Source: JAXLWB01 sp046328715 (GTDB lineage: Bacteria; Chloroflexota; Anaerolineae; Caldilineales; Caldilineaceae). Taken from it: DNA of 64,000 bases. Positions 17,087 to 25,299 of this stretch are shown one piece after another. Where the stretch lies: assembly GCA_046328715.1 (NCBI GenBank), contig JAXLWB010000035.1:42815-106814 (forward strand), given 5' to 3'. The stretch's first letter is position 1. The number at the start of each line of letters is the position of its first letter. The translations under genes and the position numbers were made by a program. The notes beneath the pieces are model-generated. The model saw nothing but the letters and a program-made list of their open reading frames with translations, was not told the DNA's origin and did no database searches.

Positions 17087-17722
17087 GCGACCATCACGAC
17101 AGCCAAGTGCTCATCCCTGCGTTGCGGGTGAGAGCACATGGCTGTCGTGATGCGCATACGCGTGGTGGAAGATCGAGCACTTGGCTGTCGAAATGGTCAT
17201 TCGTGCAGTGGAAGAACGAGCATTCGGATGGCGTAGTGGTCATTCATGCATCGGCGGATCGAGCACTTGGGTGTCACGATGGTCACTCATGCGGCGCAGG
17301 ATCGAGCACATGGGTGTCGTAATGGTCATTTGCGCGTTGCGAGTCGCGCACTTGGCTGTCGTGATCGTCATTCGTGCAGCGCAGGAGTGAGCACTTCGCT
17401 GTCACGCTCGTCATTCACGCACCGGAGGATCGAACACTTGGGTGTCACGATGGTCATTCGTGCGGCGGAGGAGTGAGCACTTGGCTGTCGTGATCGTCAT
17501 TCATGCGACGGAGGATTCAACACTTTGGTGTCGTAGTGGACATTCGTGCGTCGGCGGATCGAACACTTGGGTGTAGCGATGGTCATTCATTCGTCGGCGG
17601 ATCGAACACTTGGGTGTTACGATTGTCATTCGTGCGGCGGAGGAGTGAGCACTTGGCTGTCGTGATCGTCATTCGTGCAACGCAGGAGTGAGCACTTGGG
17701 TGTCACGATCGTCGTCATCATG
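17087..17722. repeat. 43-bp tandem repeat array, about 13 units
   Basis: From 17132 to 17722 a 43-bp unit (consensus GAGCACTTGGCTGTCGTGAT followed by GGTCATTCGTGCGGCGGAGG and three variable bases) repeats 13 times, plus a partial copy. One unit is 42 bp. A reversed half-unit at 17087-17112 (GCGACCATCACGACAGCCAA then GTGCTC) faces the first unit and could form a hairpin with it. The period is not a multiple of three and units differ by several substitutions, so it is not coding and not a CRISPR. Confidence 0.85.
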
Positions 17723-17909
17723 ACAACAGTTCGCGCATATGGCCCTGTTAACGAACGTGGACACGTCGTGCATAATTTGCAAACTTCCAGGAAAGATCGG
17801 CGTAATGTAGGTTGCCTGACAGGTTTGATAGTGATAGACTAACAGAAAAACGTTAGTTTTGGCTTCTTCTTACCTTTGCATCTTACTTGGGTGGCTGGCA
17901 AGTGGAGAC

Positions 17910-18456
17910 ATGTCACAACCTCATAACGAAAGCCAAACTCGCCAGCAGATCATCGATCAACAACTTCTCAAAAGTGGCTGGAGTGTGGCGAAAGGCAACC
18001 TAATTGAAGAACTGCAACTGATCCGTGATGTTCCATCTACGGCGGAAGTCAGCGCGGTTGCCTATCGGGCGGGTGACGAGTTTGTGGATTATGTGATGTT
18101 GGGGCAGGATGGCAAGCCGCTTGGGATTATTGAAGCCAAACGGAGCAGCCGTGATGCATTGGCAGGTAAACGCCAGGCGGCTGACTATGCCGACTAGATT
18201 GAGGCAGGCTATGGCACCGATCCCTTTATCTTTCTGAGCAATGGTCAGCAGTTATGGTTTTGGGACCGCACAGGTTACCCATTGCGAAAAATCAGCGGCT
18301 TTTATATACCCAATGCTCAACGCGGCTGCGGTGCGCACGGAAGCCGAAAAGGAGGCCACTCGCCAGTTAGTCGCCAAGCGCAAGGCCGCCAAACAGGCAG
18401 CGGCAGAGGCGGCGGCCCAGCAAGTGGGTGGCGAACCGCCAGTTGTGCTTCGTTAG
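17910..18456 (+). pseudogene. relic of type I restriction enzyme (HsdR N-terminus)
   Basis: ATG 17910 opens the start of an HsdR-type subunit. ESQTRQQIIDQQLLKSGW is the usual N-terminus. EFVDYVMLGQDGKPLGIIEA followed by KRSS is the nuclease core motif (D...E-x-K), and KRQAADYAD follows. The frame is cut by TAG 18195-18197, yet the codons beyond it still read as HsdR (GTDPFIFLSNGQQLWFWDR, PLRKISGFY). Near 18320 the coding signal shifts to another frame (TEAEKEATRQLVAKRKAAKQ) and ends at 18456. That last part resembles a charged C-terminal tail of an R-M subunit. Helicase and methylase portions are missing. This is a decayed, internally deleted gene. Confidence 0.75.
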
Positions 18457-18520
18457 CCGCAGCGGTTGCTTCCTACTGCGTCGAAAGCGTGTTACTGATC
18501 TCTAGGTTAATCGTGAATAC

Positions 18521-18598
18521 TGTTATTTCGACCGTAGGGAGAAATCTTCGAGTTGTACTACAGGATTTCTCCTCAAAAAAGCCCTCGTCGAAATGACA
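18521..18598. repeat. GTCATTTCGA-type palindromic repeat
   Basis: TGTTATTTCGAC and GTCGAAATGACA bound a 78-bp element whose middle (GGGAGAAATCTTCG / CAGGATTTCTCC) is also inverted. It resembles widely dispersed bacterial intergenic palindromes; a related form is at 43383-43491. Confidence 0.6.
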
Positions 18599-18626
18599 TC
18601 TTGCGTAAGTCCTGAAAAATAAAGAT

Positions 18627-18660
18627 GAAAGCCGCAGCCATTGGATTGGCTGCGGCTTTC
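18627..18660 (-). terminator. intrinsic terminator of the heme-binding gene
   Basis: GAAAGCCGCAGCCA and TGGCTGCGGCTTTC form a perfect 14-bp stem with a 6-nt loop, with T-rich (TTTT) and A-rich flanks on the two sides. It is 23 nt beyond the stop of the minus-strand gene at 18683. Confidence 0.85.
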
Positions 18661-18682
18661 GTTTTATCGAAGACTGATAGGA

Positions 18683-19150
18683 TCACCCACCAAAGTTCCG
18701 TCGTTCCCGTTTGACCGGCGGGTCGTTGGCATAGGTGGCCTTCAGCCCTGCAAGCAATGTCTGGGTTTCCTCGGCACTCAGTTTGGCATCCGCATGCATC
18801 AGCAGATAGTCCCACAGCGGCATTTCGCCCCGATCCAGCACCTTTTGAATCTCATCAAAATCCTCGTTCGGCTGGGTCCAGTCGGAGAAATTGAGGCGAC
18901 CCCGACCTTCGTCTACATGGTTGGCAACCCGGACTGAAACGGGTGCTACGTAGGAATACCAGGGCCAGGTGGTTTCGTTGCTGTGGCAATCGAAACAGGC
19001 GCGCTTGGCCAAATCACGGGTGGCAGGGGAATCCCACTTGACTTCCTGCACTACAGCCGGATTACTGCGGTTGATACCAACCAATGAATAAACTTGCAAC
19101 AATGCCCAAATCACAACTAGGGCGATGACAATTCTTTTTACCCACTTCAT
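18683..19150 (-). CDS. membrane-anchored heme-binding (Haem_bd) protein
   Basis: A 155-residue protein. The start at 19150 is preferred over 19159 because AAGGA lies 9 nt before it but directly abuts the earlier ATG. Residues 5-25 are a membrane anchor or uncleaved signal (VKRIVIALVVIWALLQVYSL). The single heme-attachment motif CFDCHS followed by TTWPWYSYVAPVS is diagnostic of the Haem_bd family, in which the Trp/Pro segment follows CxxCH. It probably carries electrons or senses redox state on the outer face of the membrane. It lies downstream of the P-type ATPase gene on the same strand with a 105-nt gap. No cytochrome maturation genes are present here. Confidence 0.85.
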   Translation of the reverse strand: MKWVKRIVIALVVIWALLQVYSLVGINRSNPAVVQEVKWDSPATRDLAKRACFDCHSNETTWPWYSYVAPVSVRVANHVDEGRGRLNFSDWTQPNEDFDEIQKVLDRGEMPLWDYLLMHADAKLSAEETQTLLAGLKATYANDPPVKRERRNFGG

Positions 19151-19255
19151 GTACTTCATTCCTTTCTGACGATTAATTTATGTAGGGAGGAGGGGAGATA
19201 AAGAGCTAAGAGGATGTTTGACTCCTCAATTCCTTATCTCGCCACCTCCCCACTA

Positions 19256-21886
19256 CTATAACTCTTCAATCTCCAGCCCTAAGAAGCGCTCGAAAAGGTG
19301 AGAGCGCCAGATAGTGCGGATGATGAACATCCAAACAACCACTGCACCGAGAATGGCAGCGTAGACATAGAATGGTTTCTCAAGCAGACCGAAATAGGTG
19401 CCGATGCTCGGTACGATATAAACCAGTTGAAACGCCACCAAGAGGATGGCGGCCAAAATTCCGGGGCGTTTATCCTGACTGACCCGTTTGCGCCAACCCG
19501 TGAAGAACTGGATCGGCGGCTCTAGAAACAGCAGCAGCAGAAACGCTGTATGTGATACAAAGATGGAAAGTGCCCCCTGCGCCGCAATCGTACCAAAGGC
19601 ATCGCTAAAGGCCGGATCATCCGGGCTGACACCGGTATATTCACTGTAGCTGGTGAGCAAGGTATCAGGAATATTCATGGGGTTACTTGTTGTGGTCACT
19701 GTGGCGGTGCTGCTTAATGTAGTGCTCGTGACTGCGCTGCTAGCAACGGTGTCGGTAATCACGCTGTTGTTGGTTTGTCCAGTGGTTGCCAATGGACCAC
19801 CACTGGCATTGTTATAATCTGCCAGATAGATGCCCACGCCCATCAACATCGTCAACAGGGCAACCGGTAGGACAAAGCGCACCAGCGATTGCAGGATATT
19901 TGGCTCTACAGTGCGCGGTTTGGCCCACAGCGTTAGAAAGAAGGCAGGAACGCCGACGGTAAAGGTGGTCAGCGCAACCTGGGACGGATCAAAAGGGAAG
20001 TTAAGTCCGACCATGGTGACAGCGATGATGAGGAGCGTCGTGGTTGTCGAGCGGGCCAGGAAGAGATAGAGAGCATTCGACATGCCCGAGATGATGCGGC
20101 GACCTTCGCTAAAGGCGGGACGGAGCGCCTCGAAGGAATCGTTGAGCAGCACCATGTCGGCCACGTTGCGGGTGGCGCTGCTGCCTGACTGCATGGCAAT
20201 ACCCAGCGAGGCTTTTTTGAGCGAGAGCACATCGTTGACACCGTCGCCCATCATCGCCACGTATTTGCCCCGGCGCAAGAAGGAATCGACCAGTTGCTCT
20301 TTCTGTTGCGGCGTAATCCGACCAAAGATCGTGCATTCATCGGCAGCTTGATCAAACTCACCCGGACCCATTGCTGCTAGTTCTGGGCCAGAGACAGCCT
20401 TGATATCGGCAGGCAGGCCAGCCTGTTTGGCCAGGGCAGCCACCGTATGCGGGCTATCACCAGAGATCACCTTGAGGGCAATGCCCATTTGCGTAAAGTC
20501 GGCAATCGTCTCTTTCACTTTGGGGCGCAACTCATCACTGAGACTGACGAGGGCCAGTGGCGTGAGCGGTGGCAGATCGATGCCTTGCAACTTGTTATGG
20601 AAGGTCGTGACACCGGGCGCATGGGCAAAGAGCAGCACACGCAGCCCTTGATCGGCCCAATTGCGCATCTGGCGCATCAGCGCGCCGTTGGGTGAGATCG
20701 CCTCGGCGGGCAGGTTGTCTTTGAGCATTTCCACGGCGCCCAACACATACAAGCCGCTGCGTTCGGTTTGATGGAAGGCCAGGCCGCTCCATTTGCGTGA
20801 AGAGGCGAAGGGTACTTCATCGCTCACCAGGCGCACTTCGCCCTGGGTGCCGGCCAGAATCGCCTCGCTGGTCTGGTTACGCGCCGAGGCGCTGCGTACA
20901 AAGTCGCCGAGCGCCGCCTTTACCGATGCTTCACTTTCGTTGCCGAGCGGATAGACAGCGTTGAAGAGCAGGCGATTGGCGGTCAGTGTGCCAGTTTTGT
21001 CGGTACAGAGCACGTTGATGTTACTCAGCGATTCCACAGCGTTGGTCTGTTGCACCAGCGCTCCTTGCTGACCGACCTTGGCCGCGCCCAGCGCATAGGC
21101 GACGACGATCATCAGGAAGAGGCCGTAGGGCACCTGGCCGGTCAAGACGGCGGCGATCTGCACCAGGCGAATGTTGCTCAGCCCTTCGAGAATGGAGGCG
21201 GCAAAGATGATCACACTAAAGACAGCGACGAAGAGCATGACCAGCTTAACCAGCAGGTTGATCTTTTGTTGCAGTGGGGTCTGGACAATGCTCATTTGGC
21301 GGGCAGAGGCGGTCAATTGATTGGCAAAACTCTCGGCCCCGACTTTCTCGGCTTGATAGTAGCCTTCGCCCGTCACGCAAAAGCTGCCCGACATGATCTT
21401 ATCGCCAGCGTTTTTGCGAATCAGATTTGGTTCACCGGTCAACAACGATTCGTCCATTTCCAACATACCGTCACCAACCACGACGCCGTCGACCACAATC
21501 TGGTCGCCGGAGGCCACCCGCAAGATATCCTCTTTCACAATCTCACTGGGATCAATCGTGCGTGCCTGCCCCTCGCGCACCACGGTTACGTTGGGTTTAG
21601 CGAGCAGCGAAATCTGGTCGAGTTGGCGCTTGGCGCGCATCTCTTGGATCGTGCTGATACAGGCGTTGACCAGACCGATGCCCACGCTCGTCATCGCATC
21701 GTTCACGCGCCCCATCGAGATCAGAGCAATGGCGATCACAAAGAGGATGTTGTTGAAAAGGGTAAAGAGATTGGCGCGTACAATGTCGAAATAGGAACGC
21801 CCGGTCTTTACCTTATAGTCGTTGCCCAGCCCTTGTTGGCGCTTCTGTTGGGCTTGCTGCTCGCTGAGTCCCTGGAGCGATGTCAT
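19256..21886 (-). CDS. CtpE-like P-type cation ATPase
   Basis: An 876-residue P-type ATPase with all core motifs: the actuator TGE in ESLLTGEPNL, phosphorylation motif CTDKTGTLTAN, and hinge MMGDGVNDVLSLKKASLG. About ten membrane segments are visible. Overall it resembles the CtpE branch, whose mycobacterial member takes up calcium. Two oddities are seen. In M4 the usual P-E-G-L reads P-Y-G-L (QVPYGLFL), removing a conserved acidic cation ligand. An outside loop near residues 700-760 has a Ser/Thr-rich insertion (SSAVTSTTLSSTATVTTTS). There is no heavy-metal-binding domain or CPC motif. Specificity is therefore open. Confidence 0.85.
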   Translation of the reverse strand: MTSLQGLSEQQAQQKRQQGLGNDYKVKTGRSYFDIVRANLFTLFNNILFVIAIALISMGRVNDAMTSVGIGLVNACISTIQEMRAKRQLDQISLLAKPNVTVVREGQARTIDPSEIVKEDILRVASGDQIVVDGVVVGDGMLEMDESLLTGEPNLIRKNAGDKIMSGSFCVTGEGYYQAEKVGAESFANQLTASARQMSIVQTPLQQKINLLVKLVMLFVAVFSVIIFAASILEGLSNIRLVQIAAVLTGQVPYGLFLMIVVAYALGAAKVGQQGALVQQTNAVESLSNINVLCTDKTGTLTANRLLFNAVYPLGNESEASVKAALGDFVRSASARNQTSEAILAGTQGEVRLVSDEVPFASSRKWSGLAFHQTERSGLYVLGAVEMLKDNLPAEAISPNGALMRQMRNWADQGLRVLLFAHAPGVTTFHNKLQGIDLPPLTPLALVSLSDELRPKVKETIADFTQMGIALKVISGDSPHTVAALAKQAGLPADIKAVSGPELAAMGPGEFDQAADECTIFGRITPQQKEQLVDSFLRRGKYVAMMGDGVNDVLSLKKASLGIAMQSGSSATRNVADMVLLNDSFEALRPAFSEGRRIISGMSNALYLFLARSTTTTLLIIAVTMVGLNFPFDPSQVALTTFTVGVPAFFLTLWAKPRTVEPNILQSLVRFVLPVALLTMLMGVGIYLADYNNASGGPLATTGQTNNSVITDTVASSAVTSTTLSSTATVTTTSNPMNIPDTLLTSYSEYTGVSPDDPAFSDAFGTIAAQGALSIFVSHTAFLLLLFLEPPIQFFTGWRKRVSQDKRPGILAAILLVAFQLVYIVPSIGTYFGLLEKPFYVYAAILGAVVVWMFIIRTIWRSHLFERFLGLEIEEL

Positions 21887-22106
21887 GAATGGTGCCTTGG
21901 TTTTTGATTGGTTTGTGTGGATGCTAAATCGAACACATTATGGCGCGGCAACAACGCTACTCCATTCTCGCAGAGGCAACAATGCCCCTTAGATCATATC
22001 GGATTCAGCCATAAACGCCAAAGTTGCTTCAGTATACGGTACAATTCTGTGGAAATTGTTAAGAAGTGAGGCGAATTTTGATCAGGGAAAATTTCGGCAT
22101 AGTGTC

Positions 22107-22167
22107 TTCAGAGCCGTCAGCGTCAGCGTTTGCGCAATTCTCGTACGCTGACGCTGACGGCTCTGAA
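22107..22167. repeat. TTCAGAGCC hairpin, member 1
   Basis: TTCAGAGCCGTCAGCGTCAG (extended CGT) pairs perfectly over 23 bp with ACGCTGACGCTGACGGCTCT plus GAA. Hairpins starting with the same (T)TCAGAGCC occur at 25222, 26189 and 28794. Confidence 0.75.
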
Positions 22168-22269
22168 GGTACTGCCCGCCTTCTTAGGAGATGCCCCAAA
22201 ATAAATGATTGGCGGATCAAAGTGATTGCTGGTACGATTAGCCGCACCAATAACGCTGAAAGTAACGAA

Positions 22270-22702
22270 AACCCCACCCTAACCCTCCCCTGGTAAGAAA
22301 GGGCTAGGGGTGGGGTTGCTGGTGTAAGCAATTTTGCAGCTATGCACCAAAACGCCCCTCTCTAACTCTCCCCCGATGAGGGAGAGGACTGTCACAGCAT
22401 AGGTTGCGTTATCTCTTCTGTCCAGCAACCGTAATCCTTCCCGTGACAGTCCCCTCCCTGTTCTGGCTTCGACGTGAGCGGCTCGACTGAGCTCGCCGAA
22501 CGTCTCAGCCGAACGGGAGGGGTAGGGTGGGGTTGCTGGTGTAAGCAATTTTGCAGCTAAGCGCAAGAATGCCCCCTCTCTAACTCTCCCCCGATGGGGA
22601 AGAGGACTGTCACAGCATAGGTTGCGTTATCTCTTCTGTCCAGCAACCGTAATCCTTCCCGTGACAGTCCCCTCCCTTTTGGGGAGGGTTAGGGTGGGGC
22701 TA
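22270..22702. repeat. cluster of CCCTAACCC palindromes with a 150-bp direct duplication
   Basis: Three CCCCACCCTAACCC / GGGTAGGGTGGGG-type palindromes follow each other. A segment of about 150 bp beginning GGTTGCTGGTGTAAGCAATT occurs at about 22313 and again at about 22530. The first is interrupted at 22468-22520 by a different palindrome (CTTCGACGTGAGCGGCTCG). Apart from the hairpin at 22107, this fills the space from the ATPase start region to the SelA-like gene. Confidence 0.75.
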
Positions 22703-22759
22703 CTTGAGGCTGATCAACACTCAAATCATTCCATTTTCGTTGGGAAGGCTGGTGTTCTT

Positions 22760-23881
22760 ATGAGCATTTACAAAGAATTAGGGGTGCGTCCTGTCATCAA
22801 TGCGGCTGGGGCGGTCACACGCTATGGCGGTTCGTTAATGTCCACTGCGGTGCTGGATGCCATGCGCGACGCCTCGCAGGAGTTTTGCTTCTTGGATGAA
22901 CTACACGAAAAGGCAGGCGAGCGAATCGCCAAGATGCTCCAAGTGGAGGCGGCCTATGTCACTTCCAGCGCGGCGGCAGGCATGGTTCTGACAGCAGCCG
23001 CCTGCATTGCTGGCAGCGATCCACAGCGCATCACCCAATTGCCCGACAGCACGGGGATGCGCAACGAGGTGATCATCCAAACCACCCATCGCATCGACTA
23101 CGACCAAGCGATTCGACTGGCGGGTGCCAAGCTAGTTGAGATCTCAGATGATGGCACACCGCCCGTGAGTGCCATGCAAAATGCTATCAACGACAAAACC
23201 GCTGCGATTTTTTACCTGGCACGGGCAATGGAACGCCCCAACTCGGTGCCCTTTGAGCAAGTGGTGACGATGGCGCACGCCGCTGGCGTCGCCGTGATTG
23301 TCGATGCTGCGTCCGAATGTCCACCCCTGAGCACCCTCACACGCTTTGCCCACGCTGGAGCCGATCTGGTGATCTTTAGCGGCGGTAAGAGCATCATGGG
23401 ACCCCAATCGACCGGACTGGTCCTCGGGCGCAAGGATCTGATCGCCGCCTGTGCCGCCAACGGTACGCCCTTTGCCGCGGTTGGTCGTCCGATGAAGGTC
23501 AGTCGCGAGGAGATTGTCGCCTTTCTCAAGGCCTTGGAGCTCTATCTGGGGCGGGACCATGCGGCTGATCATGCGCGTTGGGAAGGCCAGGTGCGTGAGA
23601 TGGAGGAGCTACTGAGCGATGTACCGAATATCACGTTGAGCCGAGTTGCCAATAGTTCAACCTACAGCGTACCGATGCTTTCCGTCCGCCCCGAGCCAGG
23701 GTTGGGCATGACGAGACAGGAACTCGCTGCAGCGCTGCAGGCGGGTGAGCCACGCGTGGTGGTAGCGCTGCATGTTACGGATGATAGCGTAGTAATCAAC
23801 CCGCACATGCTAAAAATCGGCCAGGAGACGCTGGTCGCACAGCGCTGCCGGGACGTGTTGTTGGGGAAAGATCGTGCTTGA
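22760..23881 (+). CDS. SelA-like PLP-dependent enzyme
   Basis: A 373-residue fold-type I PLP enzyme; ATG 22760 begins the domain (MSIYKELGVRPVINAAGAVT), and the upstream extension runs into repeat DNA. The pattern GGSLMSTAVLDAM, AAYVTSSAAAGMVLTAAACI, VAVIVDAASECPP and FSGGKSIMGPQSTG (PLP lysine in SGGKS) matches the SelA-related family. That family includes D-glucosaminate-6-phosphate ammonia-lyase-type enzymes. At 373 residues it lacks the N-terminal domain of true selenocysteine synthase, and no other selenium genes are present. With the nearby sugar-acid genes, a role in amino-sugar-acid or hydroxy-amino-acid breakdown is more likely. Confidence 0.8.
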   Translation: MSIYKELGVRPVINAAGAVTRYGGSLMSTAVLDAMRDASQEFCFLDELHEKAGERIAKMLQVEAAYVTSSAAAGMVLTAAACIAGSDPQRITQLPDSTGMRNEVIIQTTHRIDYDQAIRLAGAKLVEISDDGTPPVSAMQNAINDKTAAIFYLARAMERPNSVPFEQVVTMAHAAGVAVIVDAASECPPLSTLTRFAHAGADLVIFSGGKSIMGPQSTGLVLGRKDLIAACAANGTPFAAVGRPMKVSREEIVAFLKALELYLGRDHAADHARWEGQVREMEELLSDVPNITLSRVANSSTYSVPMLSVRPEPGLGMTRQELAAALQAGEPRVVVALHVTDDSVVINPHMLKIGQETLVAQRCRDVLLGKDRA

Positions 23882-23915
23882 GCTAATAGATAAGACAAAT
23901 AGACATTGCATATTC

Positions 23916-23982
23916 GTAGGTGCGGTTTGCAACCGCACGATCTTCGTACAAGCCAGATTGTACGGTTACAAACCGCACCTAC
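23916..23982. repeat. GTAGGTGCGGTTTG palindrome
   Basis: GTAGGTGCGGTTTG and CAAACCGCACCTAC form a perfect 14-bp terminal stem around a loop with its own inverted parts (CGTACAA / TTGTACG). It is a dispersed intergenic repeat or a terminator for the gene ending at 23881. Confidence 0.65.
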
Positions 23983-24138
23983 CCTTTGTGCAAAGTTAAA
24001 ACCCTCTTCTGACAACGAAAAGTGCCCTCAGGCACTAGAAATTCAGTCGCCGGGTACCCACTGGGTGCGACTTCTCGTTGGCAGAAGTCGGATTTATCTG
24101 ATGATATTGCGAAGTTCGCAATTGCCCTGATCCTGACA

Positions 24139-24204
24139 CAACAAAAGATTTGGAAAACAGCAGATAAAGCATATACTATCTGTCCCTTTCCAAATCTGTT
24201 GTTG
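24139..24204. repeat. inverted repeat before dioxygenase gene end
   Basis: CAACAAAAGATTTGGAAA and TTTCCAAATCTGTTGTTG pair over 18 bp with two mismatches, 22 nt from the minus-strand stop at 24227. It may act as that gene's terminator. The stretch 23983-24138 also has a small hairpin (ACTTCTCGTTGGCAGAAGT) and no gene. Confidence 0.5.
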
Positions 24205-24226
24205 TTTTCACGGGTGTAGAGGGTGT

Positions 24227-25057
24227 CTAAACAGCCACCCCAACGGTCAATTTAGCCACATAGCCGTCAGTGGCATTGCCAGTGACCGTCGCCATCTGCG
24301 ATTCATAGCCGTCGCTGAAGACGTTGTCGGTCGCCAGGGTGATCTGGGGCAGATTCTTGGCACTGGATTCATAGCCAGCAATTGCATAGACGGTCTGACA
24401 ATCCCCTTCTGGGAAGCCCAATTGGGAAATGTGGACAACGTTTCCCTGGCTGGTCGCTTTTTCCAGGGAGGGGTAAATTTCAAAGTGAATATGCGGCCAG
24501 CGTCCCAAATAGCAGCCGGGGAAGATGGTTTGAAAGCTCACTTTGCCTTCTGCATCGGTTGCCTGCACACCACGCAAGAAATCTTCCTCGGTGACACCGT
24601 TGCTATACATCGAATAGTTTCCATCGCGTGTACAGTGCCAGGCATAAAGAGCGTAGCCTTCAAGCGGTTTACATTCTTGATTGGTGTTCACCAGGGTCAA
24701 TTCCAACGTGAGCGGAACACCTTCGGCAACATTTCCCGTCCCGATACTGGTGCGAATGTCCTTGCGCACGATCCCAGAGATGTCGAGTGCGTTGAGCGTT
24801 TGCTGCGAGGCATTCGAGCCATCGGCAGGGTAAGGGCCAGCCGTCTCGCCTGGAATATTGGTTGAGCAGCTTGAGACCGAGGTGGCAACTGCAACACCGC
24901 CTCCGCCGCTTGGTGGGGCAGGGGGTTGGCAGCCTGTCAATAAGGCTGTCAAACCAAAAGCCCCCAGTTGCAGAATTCGTCGCCGATCCACGGTGGATCG
25001 CATCAACATCGAAACATCTGCCTTTAAGCCCAAATCGTATATGTCACGGTTTTCCAT
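24227..25057 (-). CDS. exported lipoprotein of the intradiol dioxygenase family
   Basis: A 276-residue protein, with GAGGAG 7-8 nt before the ATG. Residues 23-42 look like a twin-arginine lipoprotein signal (DRRRILQLG, then LLTGCQPP as lipobox), so it is probably folded before export and anchored by lipid. Residues about 75-230 follow the intradiol ring-cleavage dioxygenase pattern. The first Tyr ligand lies in WHCTRDGNYSMY, the second Tyr and both His in FPGCYLGRWPHIHFEI. All four Fe(III) ligands are thus present. The physiological substrate of exported members is uncertain. A paralogue sits 243 nt upstream on the same strand. Confidence 0.85.
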   Translation of the reverse strand: MENRDIYDLGLKADVSMLMRSTVDRRRILQLGAFGLTALLTGCQPPAPPSGGGGVAVATSVSSCSTNIPGETAGPYPADGSNASQQTLNALDISGIVRKDIRTSIGTGNVAEGVPLTLELTLVNTNQECKPLEGYALYAWHCTRDGNYSMYSNGVTEEDFLRGVQATDAEGKVSFQTIFPGCYLGRWPHIHFEIYPSLEKATSQGNVVHISQLGFPEGDCQTVYAIAGYESSAKNLPQITLATDNVFSDGYESQMATVTGNATDGYVAKLTVGVAV

Positions 25058-25221
25058 GTTTCTCTCCTCTTGTTTTATCGTTTGGTCTTGCCAGTCAACA
25101 TCCGCTACCTCGTAGTACGGCTCGTGGCCGAATCTACTATCTATCTGATATGCAAGAGGATAACAGTCAAATCTCGAGAAATTGTTAAGAGCTAGTCAAA
25201 ATAGTCTCGCAATCTGCCCAA

Positions 25222-25278
25222 AATCAGAGCCCCGCACGTCAGTAAAGGGCGTTCCTACTGACGTGCGGGGCTCTGATT
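25222..25278. repeat. TTCAGAGCC hairpin, member 2
   Basis: AATCAGAGCCCCGCACGTCA plus GTA and its exact complement form a 23-bp stem between the two dioxygenase genes, 22 nt beyond the stop of the upstream paralogue. It may terminate that transcript. Confidence 0.75.
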
Positions 25279-25299
25279 CTTCTTCCTGGCGACGGACTG

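Noticed and set aside
17087..17722. CRISPR array
   Set aside because: The units adjoin directly with no unique spacers, all parts vary together, and there are no cas genes nearby.
22760..23881. True selenocysteine synthase (selA)
   Set aside because: The N-terminal domain is missing, and no selB, selD or selC-like sequence is present in the window.
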